Source of the DNA: Chryseobacterium jejuense
GTDB lineage: Bacteria > Bacteroidota > Bacteroidia > Flavobacteriales > Weeksellaceae
Assembly (NCBI RefSeq): GCF_900100075.1
Contig: NZ_FNEG01000002.1
Span: 682,001 to 746,000, forward strand
Length of the DNA stretch: 64,000 nt
Reading direction: 5' to 3'
Shown here: positions 25,101-32,557 of the stretch, one piece after another
How the letters are laid out: every line of letters begins with the position of its first letter
Position numbering within the stretch: position 1 is the first letter of the stretch
The notes under the pieces: generated by a model
Told to the model about the DNA's origin: nothing
What the model saw: the letters and a program-made list of their open reading frames with translations, nothing else
Databases searched by the model: none
Position numbers and translations under genes: made by a program

Positions 25101-26912
25101 GCAACTGCTATTATTGCTCAATCTTTTGCTGTAAAGCAGGGATTTGAATACCTAAGCAGAGAAATGGCTGAAGAGATGAGATCTTTTGCATCAATACATA
25201 ATATATTGACAGAAACAGATTATATGAATGCTGCAATATATCTGAAAGAAGAAGATAAAGAAAACTTCCTGATCTCAGAAAAAGCAGGAGCATTATATGA
25301 GTTGTTTTTAAAAGAACTTAAAGAAAAAGGCAAAGATCTGGAGTTTTTTGCTCAAATACAGGCTATGCATCAATATCCATCAGCTTGTTATTATATTGCA
25401 GAAGGTGCATTACAAGCTTTTGATCCGAAGGCCGAAAAAAATATCATAGATGAAGTATTGGTATTTGTTATGACACAAAAGTATGATCCGAAAAATGTCA
25501 GACATATTTCCTATGAATCTATACTTAAAGAGTTGAAATCGCTTGAAAAAGATACAGAATATAATCTGAATTATTTTGAGTTCGTATCCCGACTGAATCA
25601 TTTCAATACCATTACCGTTCCGAAATACAAACGACTTCAGGAATTGAAATACAGCTGGGTAGATGGAAAGAAAAAAGCATTGAAGCTGGAGACCTTCCAG
25701 CCGCAGATATTAAGTTCATTTGTCAGAAATAAACTGATCAATGAGGTCTATTTTCCTCTGATTGGAGCTAACCTTGCAAAGCAGCTGGGAACAGTTGGTT
25801 TGGATAAGAGAACAGACAGAATGGGAATGCTCTTACTGGTATCGCCTCCTGGATACGGAAAGACAACTCTGATGGAATATATGGCAGAACGTATGGGCTT
25901 GGTATTTATGAAGATCAACGGACCTTCATTAGGCTATGATATTGTTTCCACAGATCCGTCTGAAGCTAGAAATGCAGGAGCAAAGCAGGAGTTGGAGAAA
26001 CTAAATCTTGCTTTGGAAATGGGAGATAATGTGATGTTATATTTGGATGATATTCAACACTGTAATCCGGAGTTTCTGCAAAAATTCATTTCCCTTGCCG
26101 ATGGTCAGAGAAAAATTGAAGGAATTTACAACGGAGAAAGTAAAACCTATGATTTACGCTCGAAAAGATTCTGTTTGGTAATGGCAGGAAACCCGTATAC
26201 AGAGAATGGAGAGAAGTTTAAAATTCCGGATATGCTGGCAAACCGTTCAGATACTTACAATTTGGGGGAAATATCAGGTTCAAAAACAGACTTATTTGAT
26301 CTGAGTTTGATAGAAAACGCTTTGATGTCCAATGAATATCTGACTAGACTTACCCATCCAGGAATGCAAAATCTATATGAACTGTATGATTGTGTGGTAA
26401 CAGATAATCCAGCAGACAATCTCAATGGAAATTTCAGCTCCAATGAAATATCAGACTTCAGAGCGGTGCTGAAAAACACGATCATGGTTAGAAATATGAT
26501 TCTGAAAGTCAACAAAGAATATATTGCTTCCGCAGCGATGTCTGATGACTACAGAAATGAACCTTCGTTCAAACTTCAGGGATCTTATCGTAATATGAAT
26601 AAGCTGATTGCACAGATTCAGCCTATTTTAAAGAAAAATGAAGTCATGCAGATCGTATTGAACCATTATCAGAATGAATCTCAAACGTTAACAACAGGTG
26701 CAGAAGCCAATATGCTGAAACTGAAAGAACTGATAGGAGTAATCTCGGAAGAAGAAACAGAACGTTGGGAAGAAATCAAAAAGACCTTTGTAAAAAATAA
26801 AACGCTGAAAGGGTTAGGAGAAAATGATAGAATGTCTCAGATTGTTGCTTTGCTTGCTCAGTTCGGGGACGGATTGGATGGAATTAAAGAAGCTTTGAAA
26901 AAAGTGGAGTAG
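22110..26912 (+). CDS. Large DUF3686-type AAA+ ATPase
   Basis: A 1600-residue protein. The N-terminal third (about 1-470) matches the pattern of DUF3686 proteins annotated as ATPases involved in DNA repair; it includes repeated short strands of the kind found in propeller-like folds. A coiled-coil region follows (about 480-830), then an unassigned helical region, and a C-terminal AAA+ module: Walker A PPGYGKTT near 1245-1253, Walker B VMLYLDDI near 1308, and sensor-1/arginine region AGNPYTENGEKF to MLANRSD near 1356-1375. The partnering with PspA, a YqiJ-like protein and a flotillin suggests membrane remodelling or quality control. The DNA-repair label is a database name, not shown here. Confidence 0.8.
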   Translation: MSETLNSGTYEIIQNRLNEQKNDLIERLKQLNEDRKNIFGGIDFSLIANERISTDHNCIAKDIYSLGDHLILGSNAHLGLQTEINISDVFSIYTINRNRFEPQDHTLINDEVFIDEFKNLYKYYRNTFFARFSFTENYLYMVFQLSESTTDIKAFKWLIKEGQLIYIDSRSASETAYPPQHGFVWMKATRDMQRSGKHPHISLADKVFVESIGGDITIKVEDNTDTGKGIYSEDVIHKDQNLDDAEIHFCDLDNLVLFKIKPYQETERYFIYNHKEKTVSRADALKYSGLLLPESQGVLFSNGYALQTGGLKVISQDQNRLYYLKTIVEPNGENFLYVFYDDKTNNYQLISYNIITQTIETPIRCSGFTFLSDGRLIYLRESIETTKNHLAQIWQTPFSKELLPNAEKADSLLYKIGNKDIVRVMAESQELITLLNKKDSYSGLYNDIVKLSTFILDTYYFLGEEEVHKLDQPLKEIRGIAHSAINEYEKVVEQRKNTEEALEKIKHTCDKILDDTKRLHYSQLTEYIDALSQIRALRGEVIGTRELKYADTSLLDSLEKALADRYTELSNACVDFLLQEGALLPYEEKAQKISEEIIALQKTIDAKIIDEDISTLSGQLELLVDIVNNLKIEDASQSTQIIENISLIFARLNQERLELSKRKREISGKELASDFQAQITLFDQSVINFLELSQTPEKCDEYLTKLSIQLEEMETKFIDFDEFIQQIGAKREEVYGHFQNKRVQLTESRNKRTQSLFDAAQRILNSVQTKAESFDSENEINGYFASDLMVEKVRDLSRQLVELGDSAKSEEIQTLLKTCQQESVRKLKDKKEIYVDGESVIALGDYKFAVNKQKLDLTLVLRNAQYYYHLTGTSFYEPLNFNTADEFKDVWNQELVSENTQVKKFEYLAWNVFSNHQEITTAEQNEKAVQQFMTQHFGEGLVKGIHDKDAQIIVTRLQQTHNELGLMRFTTQERALAQLFWFFLNPERKEYYAQQFEATAIIAQSFAVKQGFEYLSREMAEEMRSFASIHNILTETDYMNAAIYLKEEDKENFLISEKAGALYELFLKELKEKGKDLEFFAQIQAMHQYPSACYYIAEGALQAFDPKAEKNIIDEVLVFVMTQKYDPKNVRHISYESILKELKSLEKDTEYNLNYFEFVSRLNHFNTITVPKYKRLQELKYSWVDGKKKALKLETFQPQILSSFVRNKLINEVYFPLIGANLAKQLGTVGLDKRTDRMGMLLLVSPPGYGKTTLMEYMAERMGLVFMKINGPSLGYDIVSTDPSEARNAGAKQELEKLNLALEMGDNVMLYLDDIQHCNPEFLQKFISLADGQRKIEGIYNGESKTYDLRSKRFCLVMAGNPYTENGEKFKIPDMLANRSDTYNLGEISGSKTDLFDLSLIENALMSNEYLTRLTHPGMQNLYELYDCVVTDNPADNLNGNFSSNEISDFRAVLKNTIMVRNMILKVNKEYIASAAMSDDYRNEPSFKLQGSYRNMNKLIAQIQPILKKNEVMQIVLNHYQNESQTLTTGAEANMLKLKELIGVISEEETERWEEIKKTFVKNKTLKGLGENDRMSQIVALLAQFGDGLDGIKEALKKVE

Positions 26913-27035
26913 TACTTCTCATTTTAAATTTTTGAAAATATAACGGCTGTTTCTTTGAAGCAGCCATTGTGCTTTCCAACAGAACATTCTCATTCATGAA
27001 AATCTGTACCCATAATATTCAATACTTCTGTATCT

Positions 27036-27053
27036 GTATCCAAACTTGGATAC
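27036..27053 (+). promoter_or_regulatory. Palindromic operator candidate for the MocR-type regulator
   Basis: GTATCCAA-AC-TTGGATAC is a perfect palindrome with 8-base arms. Just upstream lies a further GTATC (27030-27034), giving a direct repeat, as MocR family operators often do. It ends five bases before the -7 element. Confidence 0.5.
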
Positions 27054-27057
27054 TCCA

Positions 27058-27065
27058 TAATTTTG
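27058..27065 (+). promoter_or_regulatory. -7 element of the 27085-29408 gene group
   Basis: TAATTTTG matches TANNTTTG, 19 bases upstream of the ATG at 27085. Confidence 0.55.
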
Positions 27066-27084
27066 CTTTGTTAAGAAGAATACT

Positions 27085-27450
27085 ATGGAAACCAATGTTC
27101 AATATCAGGAACCGCTTCAATATGCAGAAGTCTATATTTCAGACATGTTGGAGCTAAAAAATATATTTCTACAAGCACAGAATACCGGAAAGGTGAGCAC
27201 AGAATTTGGACTCCCTTTCCTATTGGCTAAAAAGAAAGAAGAGGTGATTGCCTTTGCGAGTCTGGTTATGAATGAAAAAGGAGGAATAGCCTTTAAAATT
27301 TATGATAAAACAGGGGAACAGAACGCTGAAAAGAAAAACTTTATCTCCCGGGTCGAGAGCTATTTTAAAAAGAATAATACCGCTAATTTCCGTAACCCAG
27401 AACAGCTTAAAAATAGTATTTGCAAGATGGTTAGCTGGCTCAATCAGTAA
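27085..27450 (+). CDS. Conserved hypothetical protein next to MocR regulator
   Basis: This 121-residue protein has no signal peptide and no recognised domain. It appears as an alpha/beta protein with a central hydrophobic strand (VIAFASLVMNEKGGIAFKIYD) and charged ends. The ORF is supported by a -7 element and a palindrome upstream and by its position 43 bases before the MocR-type gene in the same direction. Its role is unknown; location suggests it shares a regulon with the regulator and the acetyltransferase that follow. Confidence 0.65.
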   Translation: METNVQYQEPLQYAEVYISDMLELKNIFLQAQNTGKVSTEFGLPFLLAKKKEEVIAFASLVMNEKGGIAFKIYDKTGEQNAEKKNFISRVESYFKKNNTANFRNPEQLKNSICKMVSWLNQ

Positions 27451-27493
27451 TCAAAAAGTGATAAAGTTGTACATTTACTTAAAACAGTGATCG

Positions 27494-28909
27494 ATGCCTA
27501 AAGATGTTCTTTACCTTAAAATAGCCAATTCTGTTACAGAGCAGATCAATAGCGAAACACTGCAGTTTGGAGACAGGCTACCTTCATTACGCAGTGCCCA
27601 AAAGCTGTATAATGTTAGTTTAAATACCATAAAGCAGGCTTATATGGAGTTGGAAAGCCGTTCTCTGGTAGAATCAAGGCCAAAATATGGCTACTATGTA
27701 AGCCAGACCTCTCAGCGAAAATTAGCATTACCCTCTGTGGCGAAAATGAAGGTGTGGGAGGGAGAAAACAGCCCGGAAGATCTTGTTGGAAAGGTATTTG
27801 GAACCATTGCGGGAACGGATGTTACTCAATTTGCTTTGGGGATTCCGGGGAAAAGCCTTCTTCCGGTAGCAAAGATGAAGAAGTGCATGATAGAAGTGAT
27901 TAAGAGGAAGAGTGATAGTGGAACCAATTATGAGCCGGTGCAGGGAAGTGAAAGTCTTCGCAGAGAAATTGCTAAGTGGTCTATAGTGATGGAAGGCAAA
28001 ATTACCGAAGATGATCTGGTGATTACTTCCGGTGCTATGAATGGGGTTTACAATTGTCTTATGGCTGTTACCCAGCCGGGAGATTCAGTTGCGGTGGAAA
28101 GTCCTGTTTATTTTGGAATTCTTCAGGCGATTCAGCTGCTGGGATTGAAGGCGGTGGAAATTCCTACCCATCCTATTACTGGGGTAGATCTGGATGCCTT
28201 AAAAAAGGTATTACCAAAACTTTCTGCCTGTTGTTTTGTGGTGAATTACAATAATCCGTTAGGTTTTCAGATGCCGGATGAAAATAAGAAAGAACTGGTA
28301 AGAATGCTTACCGAGCATAATGTTCCTTTGGTAGAAGATGATGTCTATGGAAATATTTATTTCGGAGCAGGAAGGCCGAAGCCATGTAAATTTTATGATG
28401 AAGCAGGAATTGTGATGTGGGTAGGCTCTGTGTCTAAGACTTTAGCGCCGGGTTTTCGTGTGGGCTGGGTAGCACCTGGAAAATTTAAAGAGAAGATTAT
28501 CCGCCAAAAGCTGGTGCAGACTGTTTCCAGCCCTTCTTTATTCTCGGATGTGATTGCGGACTTTCTTGAGCATGGCCGATACGATCACCATTTGAGAATG
28601 TTCAGAAAGAAATTGTATGCCAATTATTTACAGATTCAGAAATCTGTAACACAATATTTTCCTGATAATACAAAAGTTTCAGAACCGAAAGGGGGATTTA
28701 TGCTGTGGCTGGAACTTGATAAAAGAATTTGTACTGAAGATTTGTATGATGAAGCAGTTAACCAGAAAGTAAATTTTGCCCCGGGAAGAATGTTTTCACA
28801 ATATAATCAGTACCAAAACTGTATGAGACTAAACTATGCCCTGGAATGGACAGACCGTGTAGAAAGCGATCTGGAAAAATTGGGTAAAATGATAAAAAAC
28901 AGAATTTAA
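27494..28909 (+). CDS. MocR-type GntR/aminotransferase-like regulator
   Basis: A 471-residue chimeric regulator. The N-terminal GntR winged helix (about 1-72, LPSLRSAQKLYNVSLNTIKQAYMELE) is joined to a fold-type I aminotransferase domain. The PLP lysine is Lys315 in WVGSVSKTLAPGFRVGW, the Asn-Pro ligand lies in NYNNPLG and the Asp in VEDDVYG. All key PLP-binding residues are present, so it probably binds PLP, and acts as a DNA-binding sensor or, less likely, a full aminotransferase. MocR proteins often control vitamin B6, GABA or taurine genes. The palindrome at 27036-27053 is its likely target. Confidence 0.88.
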   Translation: MPKDVLYLKIANSVTEQINSETLQFGDRLPSLRSAQKLYNVSLNTIKQAYMELESRSLVESRPKYGYYVSQTSQRKLALPSVAKMKVWEGENSPEDLVGKVFGTIAGTDVTQFALGIPGKSLLPVAKMKKCMIEVIKRKSDSGTNYEPVQGSESLRREIAKWSIVMEGKITEDDLVITSGAMNGVYNCLMAVTQPGDSVAVESPVYFGILQAIQLLGLKAVEIPTHPITGVDLDALKKVLPKLSACCFVVNYNNPLGFQMPDENKKELVRMLTEHNVPLVEDDVYGNIYFGAGRPKPCKFYDEAGIVMWVGSVSKTLAPGFRVGWVAPGKFKEKIIRQKLVQTVSSPSLFSDVIADFLEHGRYDHHLRMFRKKLYANYLQIQKSVTQYFPDNTKVSEPKGGFMLWLELDKRICTEDLYDEAVNQKVNFAPGRMFSQYNQYQNCMRLNYALEWTDRVESDLEKLGKMIKNRI

Positions 28910-28922
28910 TACACCTAAAGCG

Positions 28923-29408
28923 ATGAATAATAACAATAATGAAGTAAAAATCATAGCCTACGAGCCTCAGTATAAGGAAGCTTTCAGAGCCTTAAATGAA
29001 GAATGGATCAAAACATTCTTTGTGATGGAATCCAGTGATTATAAGCTGTTGGATAATCCGGAAGAAGAGATTTTAGATAAAGGTGGATATATTGCTTTCG
29101 CTTTGTTGAATGGTGAAGCGGTAGGAACATGTGCCTTAGTAAGAGCTCACGAGCAACCACTTGCTTTTGAACTGTCAAAAATGGCCGTAAGTCCTAAAGC
29201 ACAAGGTAAGAAGATCGGTTACCTGTTGGGCAATGCTCTTGTTGAAAAAGCCAGAGAATTAAAAGCAGAAAAAGTATTCTTGGAGACTAACTCTATACTT
29301 GTTCCTGCCATAAAGTTATATGAAAAACTAGGGTTTAAACATACTGAAATTACTAATCCAGGTTACGATCGAGTAGATGTACAGATGGAATTAGATCTTC
29401 AATCATAA
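28923..29408 (+). CDS. GNAT family N-acetyltransferase
   Basis: A 161-residue GNAT-fold protein. The acetyl-CoA-binding motif A is visible as MAVSPKAQGKKIGYLLGNAL (about 92-112) and the B motif as FLETNSILVPAIKLYEKLGF. These enzymes transfer an acetyl group from acetyl-CoA to an amine; the substrate cannot be told. It starts 13 bases after the MocR-type gene, and is presumably co-transcribed, so it may act on the metabolite sensed by that regulator. Confidence 0.87.
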   Translation: MNNNNNEVKIIAYEPQYKEAFRALNEEWIKTFFVMESSDYKLLDNPEEEILDKGGYIAFALLNGEAVGTCALVRAHEQPLAFELSKMAVSPKAQGKKIGYLLGNALVEKARELKAEKVFLETNSILVPAIKLYEKLGFKHTEITNPGYDRVDVQMELDLQS

Positions 29409-29410
29409 TC

Positions 29411-29455
29411 AAAAAAAATATTGGAACTCGGATGGTTATATCCTTGTTCCAATAT
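29411..29455 (-). terminator. Terminator of the secreted phosphatase-superfamily gene
   Basis: On the minus strand ATATTGGAAC (29455-29446) pairs with GTTCCAATAT (29427-29418), followed by a run of T (A tract 29411-29418 on plus). Confidence 0.8.
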
Positions 29456-29483
29456 CAAATTTAAATCTAATTGTTTTACTGTT

Positions 29484-31337
29484 TTATTTCTTGATAAAAG
29501 CCTTTGTCAGAGACTTTTTATTTCCATTAAGTTTAATGAAATACATTCCGGATGGAAGACCTTCAATATTGATTTTCTCATTATAATTCCCATTGGAAGA
29601 TCTTAATTTTCTGGTGGAAACAAGTGAGCCTTTAGAATCCATAATTTCAGACTTAATTTCTTTATCTCCAGATTGATAGCTGATGTTAATTTGAGTGGAG
29701 GCAGGGTTTGGATAGACTTTAAAATCTTCGCTGATCATTGTAACATCCTTGGTTGCTAATACATCTTTTGAGCAGGCCGGGATTCTATTTACCCCATCTA
29801 TTCCCCATGAAGCCTGTATCGGAATACAAAGCCAGTTCAATACGGTTGGGAAATGATCTGTTTCTCTTGTTGTTGAGGAATAATCATAAACTTTAAACGT
29901 ATTTGAGGCATTGGCAGTATAAGTTGGAGAACCTGTAATATTCATATGATTCGCATTAGGACTTGAATCTGTCAAAGTATTTCCTGCTGTTTCATCACAT
30001 TTCCAATTAGCCAAAAGCTGAGCATAATAAGGATGTGATGCAGTAATATCCTGATTCGCCCAATTTACAAGTACATCATTCGGAAGCGCAGATTTCCAGA
30101 TTCTTACATCTTTGTAAGAAGCGGCAAGATTAACACTGTAAGTATTTGTCCCATCCTGATTTAATGTGAATGGAAGTACAGAATCAATGTTTCCGATTGT
30201 GCTCATTTTAGCAAAAGTAACGGGAACACCATCTTCAAATAGGGTTACAAGGCCGTCTCTGTCGAAGCTTGCGGCAATATGTTTCCATTTGTTGGTTTCC
30301 ACTTTGCCGCCTACAAGATCAATTCGGTTGGTGCCATCTGCAATATTCATTTTAAAATTCTGTCCGGAATATCCTGAGAAGATAATTCCTTTATTCTTTC
30401 CGTTATTCCAGTTTTTATTTCCAATAAATACAGGATCACTGGTATAAGCGGCATTAGGTTTTACCCAAAATTCAATCGTGAAATCCTGATTTGCTCCAAA
30501 ATTAAATGGAGTTTGGTTTGTCGGTTTTGCATAAGCACCTGAAGGAAGATTAAATTGGTTAAAGGTTTTATTAGATTCAAGAACTGTTTTACTGATCTGT
30601 TGAGGGGTAAATCCGGGGTTGGAATATACCGTAAAAATATTTCGTTCTGAAAGATTTCCGCCGCCATGAGAGCTTTCTACAGCACCATGATCTGTTGTTA
30701 AAACTACCAACCAGTCTTCATTTTGGTAAGTCGATCTGCTTTTCATAGCATTTACAATCTCGCCAATATAGGTATCTGTAGTCTGAATAGAAGAAACATA
30801 CTGTGGAATGGCAGAAGAAAATCCGTAAGAATGTCCTGCATGATCCACATCATCAAAATCTACGAACAGAATATCCGGATTATCATTCTGTAAAGCATTG
30901 ACGGCTGCATTTTTCACGGCGAGATCTGTTCCTAAATTCGATTTTACGTCTGCATTTTGTATGATTTTATCATTGATAGGTGCCCAATTGACAAGAGACA
31001 TTGTTCTTAAATTAGGATTATAGGCTTCAGCTCTTGAGATAAAGTCAGGGTAGTTACTATAATTTGGATTAGTAAAACTATTATCCTGTACATTATGCTT
31101 GGTATGCCATACACCTGTAAGCATGGTACTCCAACCATTTCCGCTCCATGTGGTGGCAGCACACAATCCGTCAAGAGAGTAGATAGATTGACTGATGAGG
31201 TTTTTGATGTTAGGTGCATTGGTAGACATCATGACATCTGCACGACAACCGTCAATACCGATAAAAAGGACTTTTTTGGTTTGAGCTCCAAGGAAACAGC
31301 TCATTACAACAGCCATTGAGAATAGTTTTGTTTTCAT
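29484..31337 (-). CDS. Secreted alkaline phosphatase/NPP superfamily enzyme with LamG and T9SS domains
   Basis: A 617-residue exported protein. After a signal peptide (about 1-19) comes an alkaline-phosphatase-superfamily domain of the nucleotide pyrophosphatase/phosphodiesterase type: metal ligand Asp29 (GIDGCRAD), nucleophile region Thr62/63 (AATTWSGNGW), DVDHAGHSYG (165-171), TTDHG (214-218) and His224. A LamG-like beta-sandwich occupies about 255-455, and the C terminus (about 540-617, VYPNPAST to KAFIKK) is a type A T9SS sorting domain, so it is secreted or anchored to the surface. It probably hydrolyses a phosphodiester or phosphonate ester outside the cell. The downstream-facing phosphonate operon and shared palindromes suggest it feeds that pathway; the substrate is not known. 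Confidence 0.9.
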   Translation of the reverse strand: MKTKLFSMAVVMSCFLGAQTKKVLFIGIDGCRADVMMSTNAPNIKNLISQSIYSLDGLCAATTWSGNGWSTMLTGVWHTKHNVQDNSFTNPNYSNYPDFISRAEAYNPNLRTMSLVNWAPINDKIIQNADVKSNLGTDLAVKNAAVNALQNDNPDILFVDFDDVDHAGHSYGFSSAIPQYVSSIQTTDTYIGEIVNAMKSRSTYQNEDWLVVLTTDHGAVESSHGGGNLSERNIFTVYSNPGFTPQQISKTVLESNKTFNQFNLPSGAYAKPTNQTPFNFGANQDFTIEFWVKPNAAYTSDPVFIGNKNWNNGKNKGIIFSGYSGQNFKMNIADGTNRIDLVGGKVETNKWKHIAASFDRDGLVTLFEDGVPVTFAKMSTIGNIDSVLPFTLNQDGTNTYSVNLAASYKDVRIWKSALPNDVLVNWANQDITASHPYYAQLLANWKCDETAGNTLTDSSPNANHMNITGSPTYTANASNTFKVYDYSSTTRETDHFPTVLNWLCIPIQASWGIDGVNRIPACSKDVLATKDVTMISEDFKVYPNPASTQINISYQSGDKEIKSEIMDSKGSLVSTRKLRSSNGNYNEKINIEGLPSGMYFIKLNGNKKSLTKAFIKK

Positions 31338-31363
31338 GGGATAAAGGGTTTTGAAAAGTAAAA

Positions 31364-31380
31364 GTTTACAAATAGTAATT
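31364..31380 (-). promoter_or_regulatory. GTTTAC-AAATA-GTAAAC type operator, site 1
   Basis: Reads GTTTACAAATAGTAATT on plus: left arm exact, spacer exact, right arm degenerate. It lies 27 bases upstream of the phosphatase-superfamily start codon. Confidence 0.55.
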
Positions 31381-31404
31381 TATTTTTTAATAATTGTAAA
31401 ATTA

Positions 31405-31421
31405 GTTTACTATTTGTAAAT
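31405..31421 (-). promoter_or_regulatory. GTTTAC-AAATA-GTAAAC type operator, site 2
   Basis: Reads ATTTACAAATAGTAAAC on the minus strand, one arm base off the perfect palindrome, 68 bases upstream of the phosphatase-superfamily start. It forms an inverted pair with site 1. Confidence 0.55.
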
Positions 31422-31594
31422 ATATGTGAACTGAAAATTAATTTATTGATAATTAAAAAGTTGCTCTAAAAATGAATTTTTAGAAATAGGTGTAGTCTTG
31501 TAACTATAATATTATTAATGTTTTAACGTATTGATTGCTTTAAATTGAAACTATGCATGTAGAGATGCAATTAAGGATTATTGAAAATTTCAAA

Positions 31595-31611
31595 GTTGAC
31601 AAATAGTAAAA
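31595..31611 (-). promoter_or_regulatory. GTTTAC-AAATA-GTAAAC type operator, site 3
   Basis: Reads GTTGACAAATAGTAAAA on plus, with the same AAATA spacer and three matching bases in the degraded left arm plus five in the right. Weaker than the other sites and further from the gene. Confidence 0.35.
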
Positions 31612-31619
31612 GTAGGTAT

Positions 31620-31722
31620 TTGTCATTCTGAGCTTGTCGAAGAATCTTAAATGCATTTTGAGATTCTTCATTACGCTTCTGAAGCCCGTTCTCAGACCTT
31701 CAGTCTGTATTCAGAATGATCA
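31620..31722 (+). repeat. Palindromic intergenic repeat (MITE/REP-like)
   Basis: The 545-base gap 31338-31882 contains three operator-like sites, this repeat, a GC-rich hairpin and a terminator, but no ORF. The repeat begins TGTCATTCTGAGC and ends TTCAGAATGATCA, near-complementary ends, with an internal AAGAATCT and AGATTCTT pair, so it can fold into a long hairpin. TGTCATTCTGAG-type repeats are common in flavobacterial intergenic DNA. Confidence 0.65.
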
Positions 31723-31770
31723 GTGGGAAAGTTCAACGAAGGCAAATATTCAGTCGAGAGAGTGATAATT

Positions 31771-31812
31771 CCCCTCCCTCGGAGGGGTGGCAAATCGAAG
31801 ATTTGACGGGGT
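31771..31812 (+). repeat. GC-rich hairpin repeat (CCCCTCC-GGAGGGG)
   Basis: CCCCTCC, CTC, GGAGGGG (31771-31787) followed by an AAATCGAAGATTT inverted repeat. The GC content is far above the surrounding DNA. Similar words occur in intergenic repeats of other Bacteroidota. Confidence 0.55.
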
Positions 31813-31825
31813 GGTTTGGGTGGTT

Positions 31826-31864
31826 AAAAAAAAGACACAAATGCCTAGTAAAAACATTTGTGTC
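31826..31864 (-). terminator. Terminator of the phosphonate operon
   Basis: On the minus strand GACACAAATG (31864-31855) pairs with CATTTGTGTC (31843-31834), followed by eight T residues. It lies 19 bases past the hydrolase stop codon and closes the operon before the separately promoted secreted enzyme gene. Confidence 0.88.
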
Positions 31865-31882
31865 AAAGTATAAAGCAAGTAT

Positions 31883-32551
31883 TTAAAGAATATTTATAGC
31901 CTCAGAAATCGTATTGAAGATATAATCAGGTTCCGCTTTTTCCAGTTCTGTTCTACTCTGAGCTCCAGAAAGGACAGCAATCGTCAATCCGCAGCCTGCA
32001 TTTTTTCCCTCTTCAATATCAATCACAGAATCTCCGGCTTTTAAAACCTTTTCCGGTTCCTGAATATTGAATTTTTTCATGGCCAGATGAATCATTTCCG
32101 GGCTTGGTCTGCTTTCCGAAACATCATCAGCAGTGATTAAAGCATCAAAATGTACATTTTCTTTCCACTGAAGTTTATCCAAAAGCTGTTGGGCAATTTC
32201 TGCGGTGTAGCCTGTGTTTAGCACCACTTTTTTATGCTGAGCTTTCATTGTAAGAAGAAAGTCTTCCGTTCCGTTGATGGGTTTTATATCCAAATTCTGG
32301 TAAGCATTTTTTAATTTTCCGGAGAAGTTTTCAAAAATAGGAACAGCATCCGCCTCATTTCCATTAATTTCCTTTAATAAGCTGGTGATGGCCTCCAGTT
32401 TTTCCATTCCAGCACAAGTGATAAGAACCTGTTCCAAATTAACTTTGTAGCCATGTTCATTAACAGCTTCTGTTAAAGTTTTATACACTACATTATCTTC
32501 ATCCACTGTAGTTCCGGCCATATCCAGAACCAATAATTCTATATTTTTCAT
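31883..32551 (-). CDS. Phosphonatase-like HAD hydrolase
   Basis: A 222-residue HAD-superfamily enzyme resembling phosphonoacetaldehyde hydrolase (PhnX) and the TIGR03351 phosphonatase-like group. The nucleophile Asp10 lies in LDMAGTTVDE, close to the DWAGTT motif of PhnX. Lys51 in GMEKLEAI sits where the Schiff-base lysine of PhnX lies. SRPSPEMI and KAGDSVIDIEEGKNAG supply later motifs. If active, it would cleave the C-P bond of phosphonoacetaldehyde to acetaldehyde and phosphate. It is six bases downstream of the FAD oxidoreductase gene and last in the operon. Confidence 0.85.
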   Translation of the reverse strand: MKNIELLVLDMAGTTVDEDNVVYKTLTEAVNEHGYKVNLEQVLITCAGMEKLEAITSLLKEINGNEADAVPIFENFSGKLKNAYQNLDIKPINGTEDFLLTMKAQHKKVVLNTGYTAEIAQQLLDKLQWKENVHFDALITADDVSESRPSPEMIHLAMKKFNIQEPEKVLKAGDSVIDIEEGKNAGCGLTIAVLSGAQSRTELEKAEPDYIFNTISEAINIL

Positions 32552-32557
32552 TGAAAT

